From positions 32,001 to 96,000 of the forward strand of contig JAKBHH010000001.1 in assembly GCA_021836865.1 (NCBI GenBank): DNA of 64,000 nucleotides, read 5' to 3'. A program made the translations under genes and the position numbers. Shown in pieces: positions 25,417-33,741 of the stretch. Under the pieces are notes generated by a model. That model did no database searches, was not told where the DNA came from, and worked only from the letters and a program-made list of their open reading frames with translations. Source of the DNA: Acidobacteriota bacterium. Its GTDB lineage: Bacteria; Acidobacteriota; Terriglobia; Terriglobales; Acidobacteriaceae. The first letter of the stretch is position 1. Each line of letters starts with the position of its first letter.

Positions 25417-26385
25417 ATGAACGCAACTTTTGCAGATATTCACGCGGCAGCCGATTTCATCGGGCCGGGCGCCATTGAAGTTCCCTTGTATCAGACGGAG
25501 ATCTTCGACATCTGCCGCCGGTCCAGCCCCTTCGGGCAGCGCATCAAGCAGGTGCCGGCCACCGGCCATCCCTCCCGCTTCTTTGAGGAGACGGCGATTC
25601 CCAATCCCGGCGCAGCCGGCTTTGTGAATCCGCGCAGCATCACCGCGCCCGTGGTGAGCCCCACGCGCGTCGAGCGCAGTGTGCCGCTCAAGGCCATCGT
25701 CTCGCAGATCAACTACAACCTCTTCGACATCGAGCTCGGCAATCAGCAGCAGCAGTTCGCTTACCTGCAGGCCAAGGACCTGGTGGACACCGTCAGCGGC
25801 GTGATGGTCACCCACGACGTGGCGCTGTGGAACGGCAACGATACCAGCCTCAGCTCGCCCACGACCACGCAGTATATGGGCGCCATCGGCCAGATTGTGG
25901 CCGGCGGAAACACCACCACCATCGGCACCACGGCGTCGATTGTGGACGGCATGAAGTCCGCGGTGGCGCAGATGGTGGCCAACAACGGCTACCAGGTGCG
26001 GCCCACCGCCATCTACGCCAACCCGGTGCTGCTTGACCTGATTGATCGCGAAATGAAGACCGACTTCAACGTCGTACTGCAGACCGACCAGATCACCGGC
26101 GGCTTTCGCGTGAAGATGCTCTCCACGCAGGCCGGCGATCTGCCGCTGATCCCCGACTGGAGCCTGAGCTACACGGGCACGCCGGGCTCGGGCACCGCGG
26201 TGCTGCCGGCCTACATCGTCACGGAAGACCTGATCGAGTACCACTGGCTGGGCGATCCCACGCCGCGCATCTTCCAGCTTGGGTTGCCCGGCTCGCTCAC
26301 CTACCAATATGTCGCAGTCAAGTTCGGCGGCGTGGTGGTCAAGGGCGCAAGCTACGCGCATTACCAGGTGCTGGTCGATCGCTAG
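25417..26385 (+). CDS. Major capsid protein (HK97-fold candidate)
   Basis: A 322-residue protein (334 if the ATG at 25381 is used; neither start has an ideal Shine-Dalgarno, GGAGGGGG lies at 25398-25405). It has the layout of HK97-type capsid proteins: an N-terminal arm, RFFEETAIPNPGAA and VERSVPLKAIVSQINYN (E-loop/P-domain strand), the spine helix QFAYLQAKDLVDTVSGVMVTHD, WNGNDTS, then YQVRPTAIYANPVLLDLIDRE and a C-terminal beta domain ending with VAVKFGG. Position between scaffold and adaptor genes and a strong terminator after it, which would allow high separate expression, support the call. Confidence 0.75.
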   Translation: MNATFADIHAAADFIGPGAIEVPLYQTEIFDICRRSSPFGQRIKQVPATGHPSRFFEETAIPNPGAAGFVNPRSITAPVVSPTRVERSVPLKAIVSQINYNLFDIELGNQQQQFAYLQAKDLVDTVSGVMVTHDVALWNGNDTSLSSPTTTQYMGAIGQIVAGGNTTTIGTTASIVDGMKSAVAQMVANNGYQVRPTAIYANPVLLDLIDREMKTDFNVVLQTDQITGGFRVKMLSTQAGDLPLIPDWSLSYTGTPGSGTAVLPAYIVTEDLIEYHWLGDPTPRIFQLGLPGSLTYQYVAVKFGGVVVKGASYAHYQVLVDR

Positions 26386-26442
26386 TCCGCAACACAGCCG
26401 CTCCGGCGGCTGATGCACAGAGCACGTCTCCTTGGGTGGATG

Positions 26443-26502
26443 GCCCATGCCTTCTGCGCTTCCTCTTGGACAGGGAAGCGCGGCGGGCATGGGCTCTTTT
26501 TT
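26443..26502 (+). terminator. Strong intrinsic terminator after the major capsid gene
   Basis: Two stacked perfect stems: GCCCATGCC (26443-26451) with GGCATGGGC (26486-26494), and GCGCTTCC (26456-26463) with GGAAGCGC (26474-26481), followed by TCTTTTTT. A clear terminator inside the structural operon. Confidence 0.88.
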
Positions 26503-26540
26503 CAAGCAGCAGTTTCACTTCGCAACAGGAAGGGTGAGGT

Positions 26541-27164
26541 ATGGCATATCTGCAGCCAGCGGATTACCCGAATTATGGATTGCCGGCTGGAACCTCGGCG
26601 GACTGGATCACGGCCGCCACCGCATTGATCAACAGCTTCTGCAGGCGGCCGGACCTGAACGTGATCCAGTACACGGAGCGCCTGCGTGTCGTGACCGGCT
26701 CGCAGACCGTGCGCCTGAGTTATCTGCCTCTGGCGCCGCTGGGCGCGGCTACGTCGCCACTAGTCTCTCTCGAAGGTCGCTACACCAAGCCGCGCCGCGG
26801 CGAGATCCTGAGCGACCCGGTCTTTGAGATCGTGTGGGCGTTTTCTCTACCCGGTCAGTGGACCACGATTGATCCCACGCTGGTGGACTTCGATCCCAAC
26901 ACGGGGGAGCTCACGTTGCCCTGGAACATCCTCGGGCTGCCGTTCAACGAGGTTGCGGCGACCTACACCGCGGGACTGACAACCATCGGCGATAACGTGA
27001 AGTCGGCCTGCGCGCAGATTGTGCGCAATGCCCAATCGACGCCCGCGCTGAACGCGAGCCGCTCGCGCATGGACACGATGTGGATGGAGTACTTCTCAAG
27101 TTCGCTGCTCGACGAGACCGTGCAGGCGTGGCTGCGCCCGTACGTTGCGAACAGGCTGGGGTGA
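26541..27164 (+). CDS. Phage head-tail adaptor-like protein
   Basis: A 207-residue protein starting 38 bases after the capsid terminator, with GGAAGGGTGAGGT upstream. The N-terminal half is helical then beta-rich with RLRVVTGSQTVRLSYLPLAPL. The C-terminal half, with LPFNEVAATYTAGLTTIGDNVKSACAQIVRN, resembles gp6-type head-tail connectors, in which a beta strand region precedes a C-terminal helical pair. It probably attaches below the portal. Family name not certain. Confidence 0.55.
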   Translation: MAYLQPADYPNYGLPAGTSADWITAATALINSFCRRPDLNVIQYTERLRVVTGSQTVRLSYLPLAPLGAATSPLVSLEGRYTKPRRGEILSDPVFEIVWAFSLPGQWTTIDPTLVDFDPNTGELTLPWNILGLPFNEVAATYTAGLTTIGDNVKSACAQIVRNAQSTPALNASRSRMDTMWMEYFSSSLLDETVQAWLRPYVANRLG

Positions 27165-27167
27165 GCG

Positions 27168-27602
27168 ATGAGCGATACAGCGCCGCGTAATCCGGTAGGT
27201 GCGCCGCAGATGCTGGCCGATGCGCTGCTGCGCAGCGTTGCAGGAGCCTCAGCACTGCTGCGCGTGACAGGGGCGAACGCGCCCAACAGCCAGTCTGAAG
27301 TGGGACTGGTGGCGACAACTTTCTCTGACGTGGTCGTCAGTCCCGTGGTGATGCGCAGGGTGAGACCCACGTGGGAGAGCGATGGGCAGCCGCAGTGGGA
27401 GATGTTTGTCTCCGCGACATCCATTGAAGCGCAGGTCAGCGCGCTTGACTTCGGCTCGGCGCAGGCGTTGTTGGCCGCCACGCTGGCCATCACGGTGGGC
27501 GGCCAGGACTACCTCATTGAGTCGATGACGGCCAACGAAGCCTTCGGCCAGGTGTATCTCTACCGGCTGCTGGTGCGCGAGGCGCGTCCGCAGGCGGTGT
27601 GA
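27168..27602 (+). CDS. Putative head-completion / tail-joining protein
   Basis: A 144-residue protein beginning 3 bases after the previous stop, so co-translated. The N-terminal third is helical (MLADALLRSVAGASALLRV) and the rest beta-rich, ending with GGQDYLIESMTANEAFGQVYLYRLLVREARP. The last strand resembles the closing strand of phage head-closure/stopper proteins. Function is inferred from place and size only. Confidence 0.5.
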   Translation: MSDTAPRNPVGAPQMLADALLRSVAGASALLRVTGANAPNSQSEVGLVATTFSDVVVSPVVMRRVRPTWESDGQPQWEMFVSATSIEAQVSALDFGSAQALLAATLAITVGGQDYLIESMTANEAFGQVYLYRLLVREARPQAV

Positions 27603-27671
27603 GGAAGTCAGCTACTAGCTTCCAGCTCGATTACGGGCAGCGCTGGATCAACAGGGAACAAGGAAAACGCA

Positions 27672-28157
27672 ATGCAAAACGCGAAGGACTCTTTTTACAT
27701 GGCGCTGCGTATGCGGCTGGCGGCGATCAATCCGAATCGCACCATCCTGCTGCGCGGCGCGCTGCGGCCCGGCATCTTTGTGGAAGAGGCCGAAGCGCCG
27801 TATGCGCAACTGCCCAACGATGTCTTTGTGCTGCGCTGGCTGGCGATGGGCATCGAGGTGAATCTGCCCGCGACGATGGCAGCGCAGGAGTGCGAGGTGA
27901 TCTACCAGACCTGCGGCACAGAGGCCTTTGGCGGGCTGGATCGCGGCCGCCAGCTGAGCGAGATGGACGAAGAGCTGGTGGAGATGCTGCAGCCGTTTCA
28001 AACGCCCAAGATGAACTACGCCATGCAGCCCGCGGCAGCGATGCTGACGCAGGTCTTCTGGGACGAGCCGCAGTTCGCGCCGGTGCAGGCGCAGCGCGAC
28101 CGGATCACGCGCTCGGCAAAGATGGTGATCTACAGCTACCAGGAGCAGGGGGAATAG
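27672..28157 (+). CDS. Putative tail-completion protein
   Basis: A 161-residue protein, 69 bases downstream of the previous gene and with GGGAACAAGGAAAACGC upstream. It opens with a helix (KDSFYMALRMRLAAINPNRT) and continues with alternating strands, ending TRSAKMVIYSYQEQG. Size and position fit a tail terminator or completion protein. Its stop codon abuts the next start (TAGATG), indicating coupling. Confidence 0.45.
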   Translation: MQNAKDSFYMALRMRLAAINPNRTILLRGALRPGIFVEEAEAPYAQLPNDVFVLRWLAMGIEVNLPATMAAQECEVIYQTCGTEAFGGLDRGRQLSEMDEELVEMLQPFQTPKMNYAMQPAAAMLTQVFWDEPQFAPVQAQRDRITRSAKMVIYSYQEQGE

Positions 28158-29132
28158 ATGGCCGCGAACTGGTTTCAAGCGCCGGCGCCGGTGGCGCGCC
28201 GGGTGCGTGCGTATTTTGCGCCGGTCAATCGTGCGTCGCAGACGCCGGTGCTGTTTGACGCATCGCAGCAGGGTGCGTTCAGTTTGAGCGCTCCGCCCAC
28301 GCCGTGGATGGACTTGGGATTCATCCAGAACTTTGCGCGCAAGCCTCTGAGCAAGAGCGCGCCGGTGATGACGGGCATTCCCGCCGCGCCGCTCGACCAG
28401 GTGCGCGAGACGCTGGAGGCGCAGGTGAGCTTCGAGTTCCTGAGCTGGACGAAGCTCACGATGGCGCTGGCGACAGGCTCGCAGCACATGAACCTGCTGG
28501 CTCCCGCGACAGGCGCAACACCGGCCGCCGATGGGGCCACGGCCGCGACGGCCGTGGTAGTGCAGAGCGGGTCCACAGCGACGAACATTGTGCTCGCATC
28601 GACGGACGCGGCGAAGTTCGCAGCAGGACAGATTGTCACGGTGGATGTGGACAACACCGGGCAGACGGGCTTTGTAGGCGCGCCGGTAGCAGGCGCGTAT
28701 CTGCGACAGGCGGTGACGGATGTGGACTACATCCGGCGCGTAACCTTCAACGTGGCGCTCGTCTCCGCGGTGAGCACAACGGGGCTGACGCTGACCACAC
28801 CGCTGCCCGGCGGCGCGCCCGCAGCGAATGCGAAGCTGCAGGCTCTGACGGGATTTGTGGACCGCGAGGGCGGCAGCTTCTATCAGGAGTGGTCGGCGCT
28901 GTTTCTGCTACATGGTGGGCAGGGCGAGCGCATCTTCTTCCACTATCCGCGGCTGCAGGCGATGAACGGCGCGGAAGAACTGGGCGTGCCGATGGATGCG
29001 AAGAACAAGCTGGGTATGCAGCGCGTGCTGCTGAAGGCGCAATTCACGGCGATGCCGGTGACGGACCCGCTGGATGGCGAGCGTGTGCTGTGCTATCGGA
29101 GCTTCCTGCCCGCTGTGAATGCGGTGGTGTGA
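28158..29132 (+). CDS. Putative major tail (tube) protein, unknown family
   Basis: A 324-residue beta-rich protein without signal peptide, rich in Ala, Thr, Val and Gly. It has an internal module at about 125-180 (AATAVVVQSGSTATNIVLAS...VDVDNTGQTGF) that looks like an inserted beta domain, and a conserved-looking C-terminal part EEWSA-type strand, GERIFFHYPRLQAM. Position after the tail-completion candidate suits the tail tube. I do not recognise a named family. Codons are mostly G-ending here, in contrast to the C-ending genes at the left of the window. Confidence 0.45.
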   Translation: MAANWFQAPAPVARRVRAYFAPVNRASQTPVLFDASQQGAFSLSAPPTPWMDLGFIQNFARKPLSKSAPVMTGIPAAPLDQVRETLEAQVSFEFLSWTKLTMALATGSQHMNLLAPATGATPAADGATAATAVVVQSGSTATNIVLASTDAAKFAAGQIVTVDVDNTGQTGFVGAPVAGAYLRQAVTDVDYIRRVTFNVALVSAVSTTGLTLTTPLPGGAPAANAKLQALTGFVDREGGSFYQEWSALFLLHGGQGERIFFHYPRLQAMNGAEELGVPMDAKNKLGMQRVLLKAQFTAMPVTDPLDGERVLCYRSFLPAVNAVV

Positions 29133-29145
29133 GGAAGCGATCTAT

Positions 29146-29232
29146 CCCAGGTCTCAGAAGCGAGACCTGGGGCGCTCGGTTTGTGATTTCCACCCATTTC
29201 GCCTGCTGACGCAGACGAAATGGATGGGGCAC
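29146..29232. repeat. Family-1 repeat pair inside the phage cluster
   Basis: A short GGTCTC/GAGACC unit (CCCAGGTCTCAGAAGCGAG, 29148-29166) followed by a longer unit whose stem TTTCGCCTGC / GCAGACGAAA ends in ATGGATGGGGCACAC. Host-type repeats have settled between two tail genes. Confidence 0.85.
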
Positions 29233-29283
29233 ACCTGTAAGTCAGTGAGTCAGTACGCAAGAAAGGAAGCGGCGAGGAGCACG

Positions 29284-31596
29284 ATGAAGATTACGATCCA
29301 GGGGCAGGACTACACGGCGGCGTTGGATGCGGCGCATCCGCTGACGATTGCGCGTACGCTGAATGAGCCCACGGCGTGCAGGCTGTGGCTGAGCCTGCCC
29401 GCGGACGAGGCGCTGGCCGTGCCGGCGCGCTACCAGACTGTGGCCGTGACGGGCGATGACGGCACGAGCTACTTCACCGGTTACATTGCTGTAACTCCGC
29501 TGCCGGAGTATGCGGGCGTGAGTCTGCGCGGGCCGCGGTATCGCATCGCGATTGAAGCGATCAGCGACGAGCTGCTGCTGGATCAACTGACGGTAGCGCC
29601 GAGCAAGACGGCGGCTGGCGTGACGGCGGGCAGCGTGCTGAGCGCACTCGTGCAGCACACGGACGCGACGTCGCTCTCAACCACAGGGCTGACGCTGACG
29701 ACGCCTGTAGCGAGCTTTGAGCCGGAGCCGGGCGCGCCGTGGAGCAAGAGCGCGGGTTTGATTGCGTCGGGTGCGCGCGCTGCGTATCGCGCGATGAATG
29801 GCGCGCTGACGGTGGCGTCGGCTCAATCGACTGTGCACCCGCTGAACGAGACGGATGGCAGCCTGACGCTGGGTGCGCTCACACTAAACGGCACGGCGAA
29901 GCGCGCGCTGGCGAATGATGTGACGGTGTGCGGCGCTGCCGAGCCTCAAGCATACGTGACGGAATATTTTCTGGGCGATGGCGTGACGACGCAGTTCTTT
30001 CTCGCCGAGGACCCGTACTTTCCGCCAGCGTCGAAGGCGATTCTGATTCACGAGCTGTTCAATGAGCCGGCAATTGATGCGCGGATCTGGACGAACTCCG
30101 GCGGCGTGGGCTACCTGACGCTGGGCGCGGGCGGCCTGGCGATGCAGGGTGGAAACGGCATTGACGGCGACACGATGCTGACATGGATGGATCCGATTGA
30201 GATGGCAGGCACGCTGCTGCTGGAAGCGACAGGGGTCTCGCTGGCCGCGGGAAGCACGGGAATTCTGGCGGGCATGTTTACAGGTACGGAGACGCTGGCC
30301 GGATGCACGGCAGGGTTTCAGGCGACAGCGGCGACGGGCACGGGCACTGTAACGCTGCAGCCGGTGGTGCAGGGCGTGGCGACGGGGACAACATACACGG
30401 TGAATCCCGCGAACCAGTATGCGCTCCGCGTGCGCGTGCACTGTCCCGAGGCGGCGCGCGGCGGGCAGGTGTACTCGAGTTACGACGACAACGGCGTGGT
30501 GACCTATGGGGGCGCGTGGAACCTGGCGCCGGGCAAGCTGCTGTTTGAGCTGCAGGAGTTTGTGAACGGCGTGGGCGGGATGCCGGTGGTGTTGTATGAC
30601 GGCGCGGTGGCAAACCTGCCGGGGACGAGCGTGGTGGCGGCGGTGAGCAGCATCAATCTGCAGGGTTCGATGCGCGAGCTGAATCTGAACAACCTGGGCT
30701 CGGGGTGGGTGGTGTGTACGCCGTCGGGAGGGGCGGCGTACACGCGGCGCGTGGGCACAACGGCGCAGGCGGGCGAGTGCCACCTGTTGCGCACGGGCAA
30801 GCTGGTGTTCTACACGGGCTTTGCGCCGCCGGTGGGCGAGCAGATAGCGGTGAGTTACCGCACGGTGGGCAGAGCGGTAGGGCGCGCGGTGAATGCGGCG
30901 AGCCAGCAGGCGATGGCCGCGGCGGGTCTTCCGCCCATTGCGGCATGGATGGGGTCGGTGACGAATCCCGCGGCGCGCTGCTCGGCGGATTGCAGAAGTG
31001 CGGCGCAGGCGATGGCGCAGGCGGCGGCGAGCGTGAGTGCGCTGTGGAGCGGCACATACAAGGGCACGCGCGCGAGCTTTGCCGCGGACGTGTGGCCGGG
31101 CGATGCGCTGCTGCTGAATGCTCCGTCAACGAGCCTGAACGCGCAGGTGGTGGTGCGCACGGTGAAGGTGAGTTACAAGGCCAGCGATCCGGACCAGGTG
31201 GAATATGCGATCACCTTTGCCAATGACTGGGCCGAGGACCTGGCGATCAGGACGAATGCAACGGTGCCGCCGGCGACCTGGCTGCCGGCGCTGGTGAATC
31301 CCGTGTTTGCGGCGAACCTGAGCGGGCTGGCGATGACCGCGATGAGCGGCAGCACGGTGACGATTGCGACGGGCGCGACGCCGCCAACCGGCGGCGGCAT
31401 TGAGATTCGGCGGCGGGACTGGTGCTTCCAGCCGGGCGAGGATACGGACCTGGTGATGCGCGGGTCGCAATCGACGCTGACGTTTACGCGGGTGGCGGCG
31501 AGCGACCGGTTTTACATCAGGATGTATGACGGGGCAACGCCGCCGAATTACTCGGAGTTCTCGGCGGCGCTGTTTTTTAATTTGCCCCTGGCGTGA
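29284..31596 (+). CDS. Large phage tail / baseplate-hub-like protein
   Basis: ATG 29284 has AGGAG at 29275-29279. The 770-residue protein opens with MKITIQGQDYTAALDAAHP and LNEPTACRLWLSLP, a pattern of baseplate-hub or distal-tail proteins in which a small N-terminal beta barrel binds the tube. The middle (about 260-500) resembles a concanavalin-like carbohydrate-binding beta sandwich (DARIWTNSGG..., LLFELQEFVNG). The C-terminal part contains EVRRRD-type strands IEIRRRDWCF and FYIRMYDGATPPNYS, similar to fibronectin-III-like ends of tail hubs. It may link tail tip and receptor binding. No tape-measure protein was found before it. Confidence 0.55.
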   Translation: MKITIQGQDYTAALDAAHPLTIARTLNEPTACRLWLSLPADEALAVPARYQTVAVTGDDGTSYFTGYIAVTPLPEYAGVSLRGPRYRIAIEAISDELLLDQLTVAPSKTAAGVTAGSVLSALVQHTDATSLSTTGLTLTTPVASFEPEPGAPWSKSAGLIASGARAAYRAMNGALTVASAQSTVHPLNETDGSLTLGALTLNGTAKRALANDVTVCGAAEPQAYVTEYFLGDGVTTQFFLAEDPYFPPASKAILIHELFNEPAIDARIWTNSGGVGYLTLGAGGLAMQGGNGIDGDTMLTWMDPIEMAGTLLLEATGVSLAAGSTGILAGMFTGTETLAGCTAGFQATAATGTGTVTLQPVVQGVATGTTYTVNPANQYALRVRVHCPEAARGGQVYSSYDDNGVVTYGGAWNLAPGKLLFELQEFVNGVGGMPVVLYDGAVANLPGTSVVAAVSSINLQGSMRELNLNNLGSGWVVCTPSGGAAYTRRVGTTAQAGECHLLRTGKLVFYTGFAPPVGEQIAVSYRTVGRAVGRAVNAASQQAMAAAGLPPIAAWMGSVTNPAARCSADCRSAAQAMAQAAASVSALWSGTYKGTRASFAADVWPGDALLLNAPSTSLNAQVVVRTVKVSYKASDPDQVEYAITFANDWAEDLAIRTNATVPPATWLPALVNPVFAANLSGLAMTAMSGSTVTIATGATPPTGGGIEIRRRDWCFQPGEDTDLVMRGSQSTLTFTRVAASDRFYIRMYDGATPPNYSEFSAALFFNLPLA

Positions 31597-31609
31597 GGTG
31601 GGGCTTGGT

Positions 31610-31770
31610 GGTTTCCCAGATCTCAGAAGCGAGACCTGGGGCACCCGGCGTGAGGTTGGGTGAAGTGGTTTCCCACCCATGCCGCCCGCTGCGGGCGGAC
31701 GTCATGGATGGGGCACCCAGAGTTGCTGTGCTGCGGAACTCGCAACGCGTATGGATGGGGCACCAACAGG
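31610..31770. repeat. Cluster of family-1 repeats
   Basis: Three units: CCCAGATCTC...GAGACCTGGGGCACCC (about 31613-31649), a unit with stem CCGCCCGC / GCGGGCGG between CCCACCCATG and CATGGATGGGGCACCC (about 31673-31722), and a truncated ATGGATGGGGCACC at 31751-31764. They fill most of the gap 31597-31800. Confidence 0.8.
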
Positions 31771-31800
31771 GGATGAAATGTTGGAGATGGAGCTGGGTAC

Positions 31801-32028
31801 ATGCGGATGATGAATGAATTTGAGGCGCAGGTGCTGAGCGACTTGTGCGTGCTGAAGACGCAGATGAATGGACTGATGGGCGACGGGAACGGCGGGCGCC
31901 TTGCCGAACTGGAGCGGCGCATGGAGCGGCACGAGCAGGACTGGCAGCGCGCGAAGGGCGTGCTGGCGGCAGCGAGTGTGGTGTTTGCGGTGATCGAAGT
32001 GGCGGTGGAGACGTGGCTGCGGCGGTGA
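31801..32028 (+). CDS. Small coiled-coil plus one transmembrane helix (XhlA-like candidate)
   Basis: A 75-residue protein. Residues 5-50 form an amphipathic coiled coil (FEAQVLSDLCVLKTQMNGL, then LAELERRMERHEQDW) and residues 52-70 one membrane segment (VLAAASVVFAVIEVAVETW) followed by Arg. This order is that of XhlA-type phage lysis/holin-associated proteins. It is the only lysis-like gene seen; no endolysin is nearby. It could also be a generic small membrane protein. Confidence 0.6.
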   Translation: MRMMNEFEAQVLSDLCVLKTQMNGLMGDGNGGRLAELERRMERHEQDWQRAKGVLAAASVVFAVIEVAVETWLRR

Positions 32029-32098
32029 GGGGGCCGTTTGGTCGCGGAGTGGGTTGCGGGTGCGTGTACACTGCCCATGAGTGGGAGGTTACGGACCT

Positions 32099-32866
32099 AT
32101 GCAGACACAGATTCAGGGCACAACGATGCCGGTGCTGAATGTGCAGCTGGAGCCGAATGAGAGCGTGTTCTCAGAGAGCGGCGAGCTGTCGTGGATGACG
32201 GCTTCAATCCAGATGATGACACACACGCAGATGGGCGGCGGCGGAGGGCTGTTTGGCGTGCTGAAGCGCGTGGCCGGCGGCGGCAGCATCTTCATGACGG
32301 AGTACCGGGCGATGCAGTACCCCGGCGTGGTGTCATTTGCGACCAAGGTGCCGGGACACATTGTGCCGGTGCCGGTGGGTCCGGGGCAGGAGTACCTGGT
32401 GCATCGGCATGGCTTTTTATGCGCGACGCCGCAGGTGACGATCGGCGTGGGCTTTCAGCAGTCGCTGGGCGCGGGCATCTTTGGCGGAGACGGGTTTTTG
32501 CTGCAGCGCATCGCAGGCGGCGGGACGGCGTGGCTGGAACTTTCCGGCGAACTGAACCAGAAAGATCTGGCGCCGGGCGAAGTGCTGCGCGTGCATCCGG
32601 GACACGTGGGTGCGTTTCAGGCATCGGTGGGGTTCCAGATTATGACGGTGCCGGGAATCAAGAACATGATCTTCGGCGGGGACGGGATTTTTCTGGCGGT
32701 GCTGCAGGGACCGGGAACGGTGTGGCTGCAGACGCTGCCGATTTCGCGGCTGGCGCACCAGATCAGCGAGTATCTGCCGCGGCCGGAGAGCCGGCAGGTG
32801 GGACCTGCGGCGGGCGGGGCGCTGCTGGGCGGCATTGTGGGGTCGATTCTGGGCGGGGATCAGTAG
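32099..32866 (+). CDS. AIM24-family protein
   Basis: GGGAGG at 32083-32088 sets the start at ATG 32099 (the GTG at 32081 lies in that Shine-Dalgarno region). The 255-residue product has the repeating beta pattern of the AIM24/TIGR00266 family: MQTQIQGTTMPVLNVQL, SWMTASIQMMTHTQ, the Gly-rich turn MGGGGGLFG, VGFQQSLGAGIFGGDGFLLQRI and a hydrophobic Gly-rich C-terminus ALLGGIVGSILGG. The fold is a trimeric double-stranded beta helix. In mitochondria AIM24 affects inner-membrane organisation; in bacteria the role is unknown, probably membrane-associated. TACACT at 32067-32072 may be its -10 box. Confidence 0.85.
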   Translation: MQTQIQGTTMPVLNVQLEPNESVFSESGELSWMTASIQMMTHTQMGGGGGLFGVLKRVAGGGSIFMTEYRAMQYPGVVSFATKVPGHIVPVPVGPGQEYLVHRHGFLCATPQVTIGVGFQQSLGAGIFGGDGFLLQRIAGGGTAWLELSGELNQKDLAPGEVLRVHPGHVGAFQASVGFQIMTVPGIKNMIFGGDGIFLAVLQGPGTVWLQTLPISRLAHQISEYLPRPESRQVGPAAGGALLGGIVGSILGGDQ

Positions 32867-32869
32867 ATG

Positions 32870-33130
32870 AGTCCCAACTTAACCGCTGCGCAAGGAGCGC
32901 GCAGCGCCGAAGGTGGGGTACCCGGTGGTGAGTGCGCGGTGCGGGTTCGTGGATTCCCACCCATGTCGCCCGCTGAAGCGGACGTCATGGATGGGGCACC
33001 CAGAGTTGTTCTGGTACCGAAAGCCCAAAGCTGATGGATGGGTCAACCGGTGGTGAGTGCGCGGTGAGGGTTTGTGGATTCCCACCCATGTCGCCCGCTG
33101 AAGCGGACGCCATGGATGGGGCACCCCGGT
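32870..33130. repeat. Array of family-1 repeats
   Basis: The 318-base gap 32867-33184 is filled by a variant unit with stem CGCTGCGC / GCGCAGCG (about 32882-32912), then two nearly identical blocks (about 32925-33002 and 33047-33126). Each of these has GGTGGTGAGTGCGCGGTG, a GGATTCCCACCCATGTCGCC start and a stem ended by CATGGATGGGGCACCC. The two blocks look like a local duplication. Confidence 0.85.
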
Positions 33131-33184
33131 GTAGTGGCTGTCACGGATCGATGCGGTGCGTGGATCCGATCCTCTGAGCGTGCG

Positions 33185-33604
33185 TTATGGCGTGTCGCGG
33201 GGTGGTTGGACGTAGCTCTCGGCGAAGGACTCGTCGGGCGAGGTGGCGGGCCAGCCGGCGATGACGAAGAAGACATCGAGCACGAAGAGCGCGATGGCGA
33301 GGTCGTTGTAGAGGTTGGCGCGCGGGGAGCTGGGCCAGAGCTGATTGGCGGCCCAGAGCAGGAAGGCGATGGAGAGCAGCGCTGCCTTGAAGAGCTCGGC
33401 CGGGCCGGGGCGGCGGATGGTCTGATAGATGAGATAGGCGACGGCGATGAGGGCGAGGGGCAATGCGCCCAGAAGATCATGCGCGCGGGCGGGGAAGAGC
33501 GCGGGGACTGCGTCCCAGACGAGCAAGACGGCCACAGCGATGAGAGTGAGGATACCGAGAAGCAGTGGGGCGGCGCGGTGGGCGCGGTCAAGATGCGACT
33601 TCAT
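33185..33604 (-). CDS. Small multi-pass membrane protein, unknown function
   Basis: Start at ATG 33604. The 139-residue protein has four hydrophobic segments (about 13-30, 43-61, 71-86 and 100-117) and hydrophilic ends, with a Pro/Ser-rich cytoplasmic tail. No family recognised. On the minus strand TACAGT (33611-33616) ends exactly 6 bases before the ATG, so transcription may start at or next to the start codon. GGAAAG between them could alternatively serve as a weak ribosome binding site. Confidence 0.65.
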   Translation of the reverse strand: MKSHLDRAHRAAPLLLGILTLIAVAVLLVWDAVPALFPARAHDLLGALPLALIAVAYLIYQTIRRPGPAELFKAALLSIAFLLWAANQLWPSSPRANLYNDLAIALFVLDVFFVIAGWPATSPDESFAESYVQPPRDTP

Positions 33605-33672
33605 CTTTCCACTGTAGCAATTGGGAGACAAAGGAGGGTGGTGCAGGCCGCCGGGCAATGCCGCATCCGCGC

Positions 33673-33711
33673 GGGACAAGAAGAAGGCCCATCGTTGCCG
33701 GGACGGGCCTT
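33673..33711 (-). terminator. Terminator hairpin after the 69-residue ORF
   Basis: On the minus strand AAGGCCC (33711-33705) and GGGCCTT (33690-33684) form a stem, followed by CTTCTTGTC. Placed about 30 bases after the stop codon at 33742. Confidence 0.55.
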
Positions 33712-33741
33712 GCTGGTTGTCGGGTGGATGCGTGAGGTTGC

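Noticed and set aside
14000..32100. Prophage attachment sites
   Set aside because: I looked for direct repeats at both ends and for a tRNA target and saw none; the only shared blocks are element A/B and host repeats.
32870..33130. CRISPR-like array
   Set aside because: Only two nearly identical blocks with internal inverted repeats; no short regular spacers, so these are intergenic hairpin repeats.
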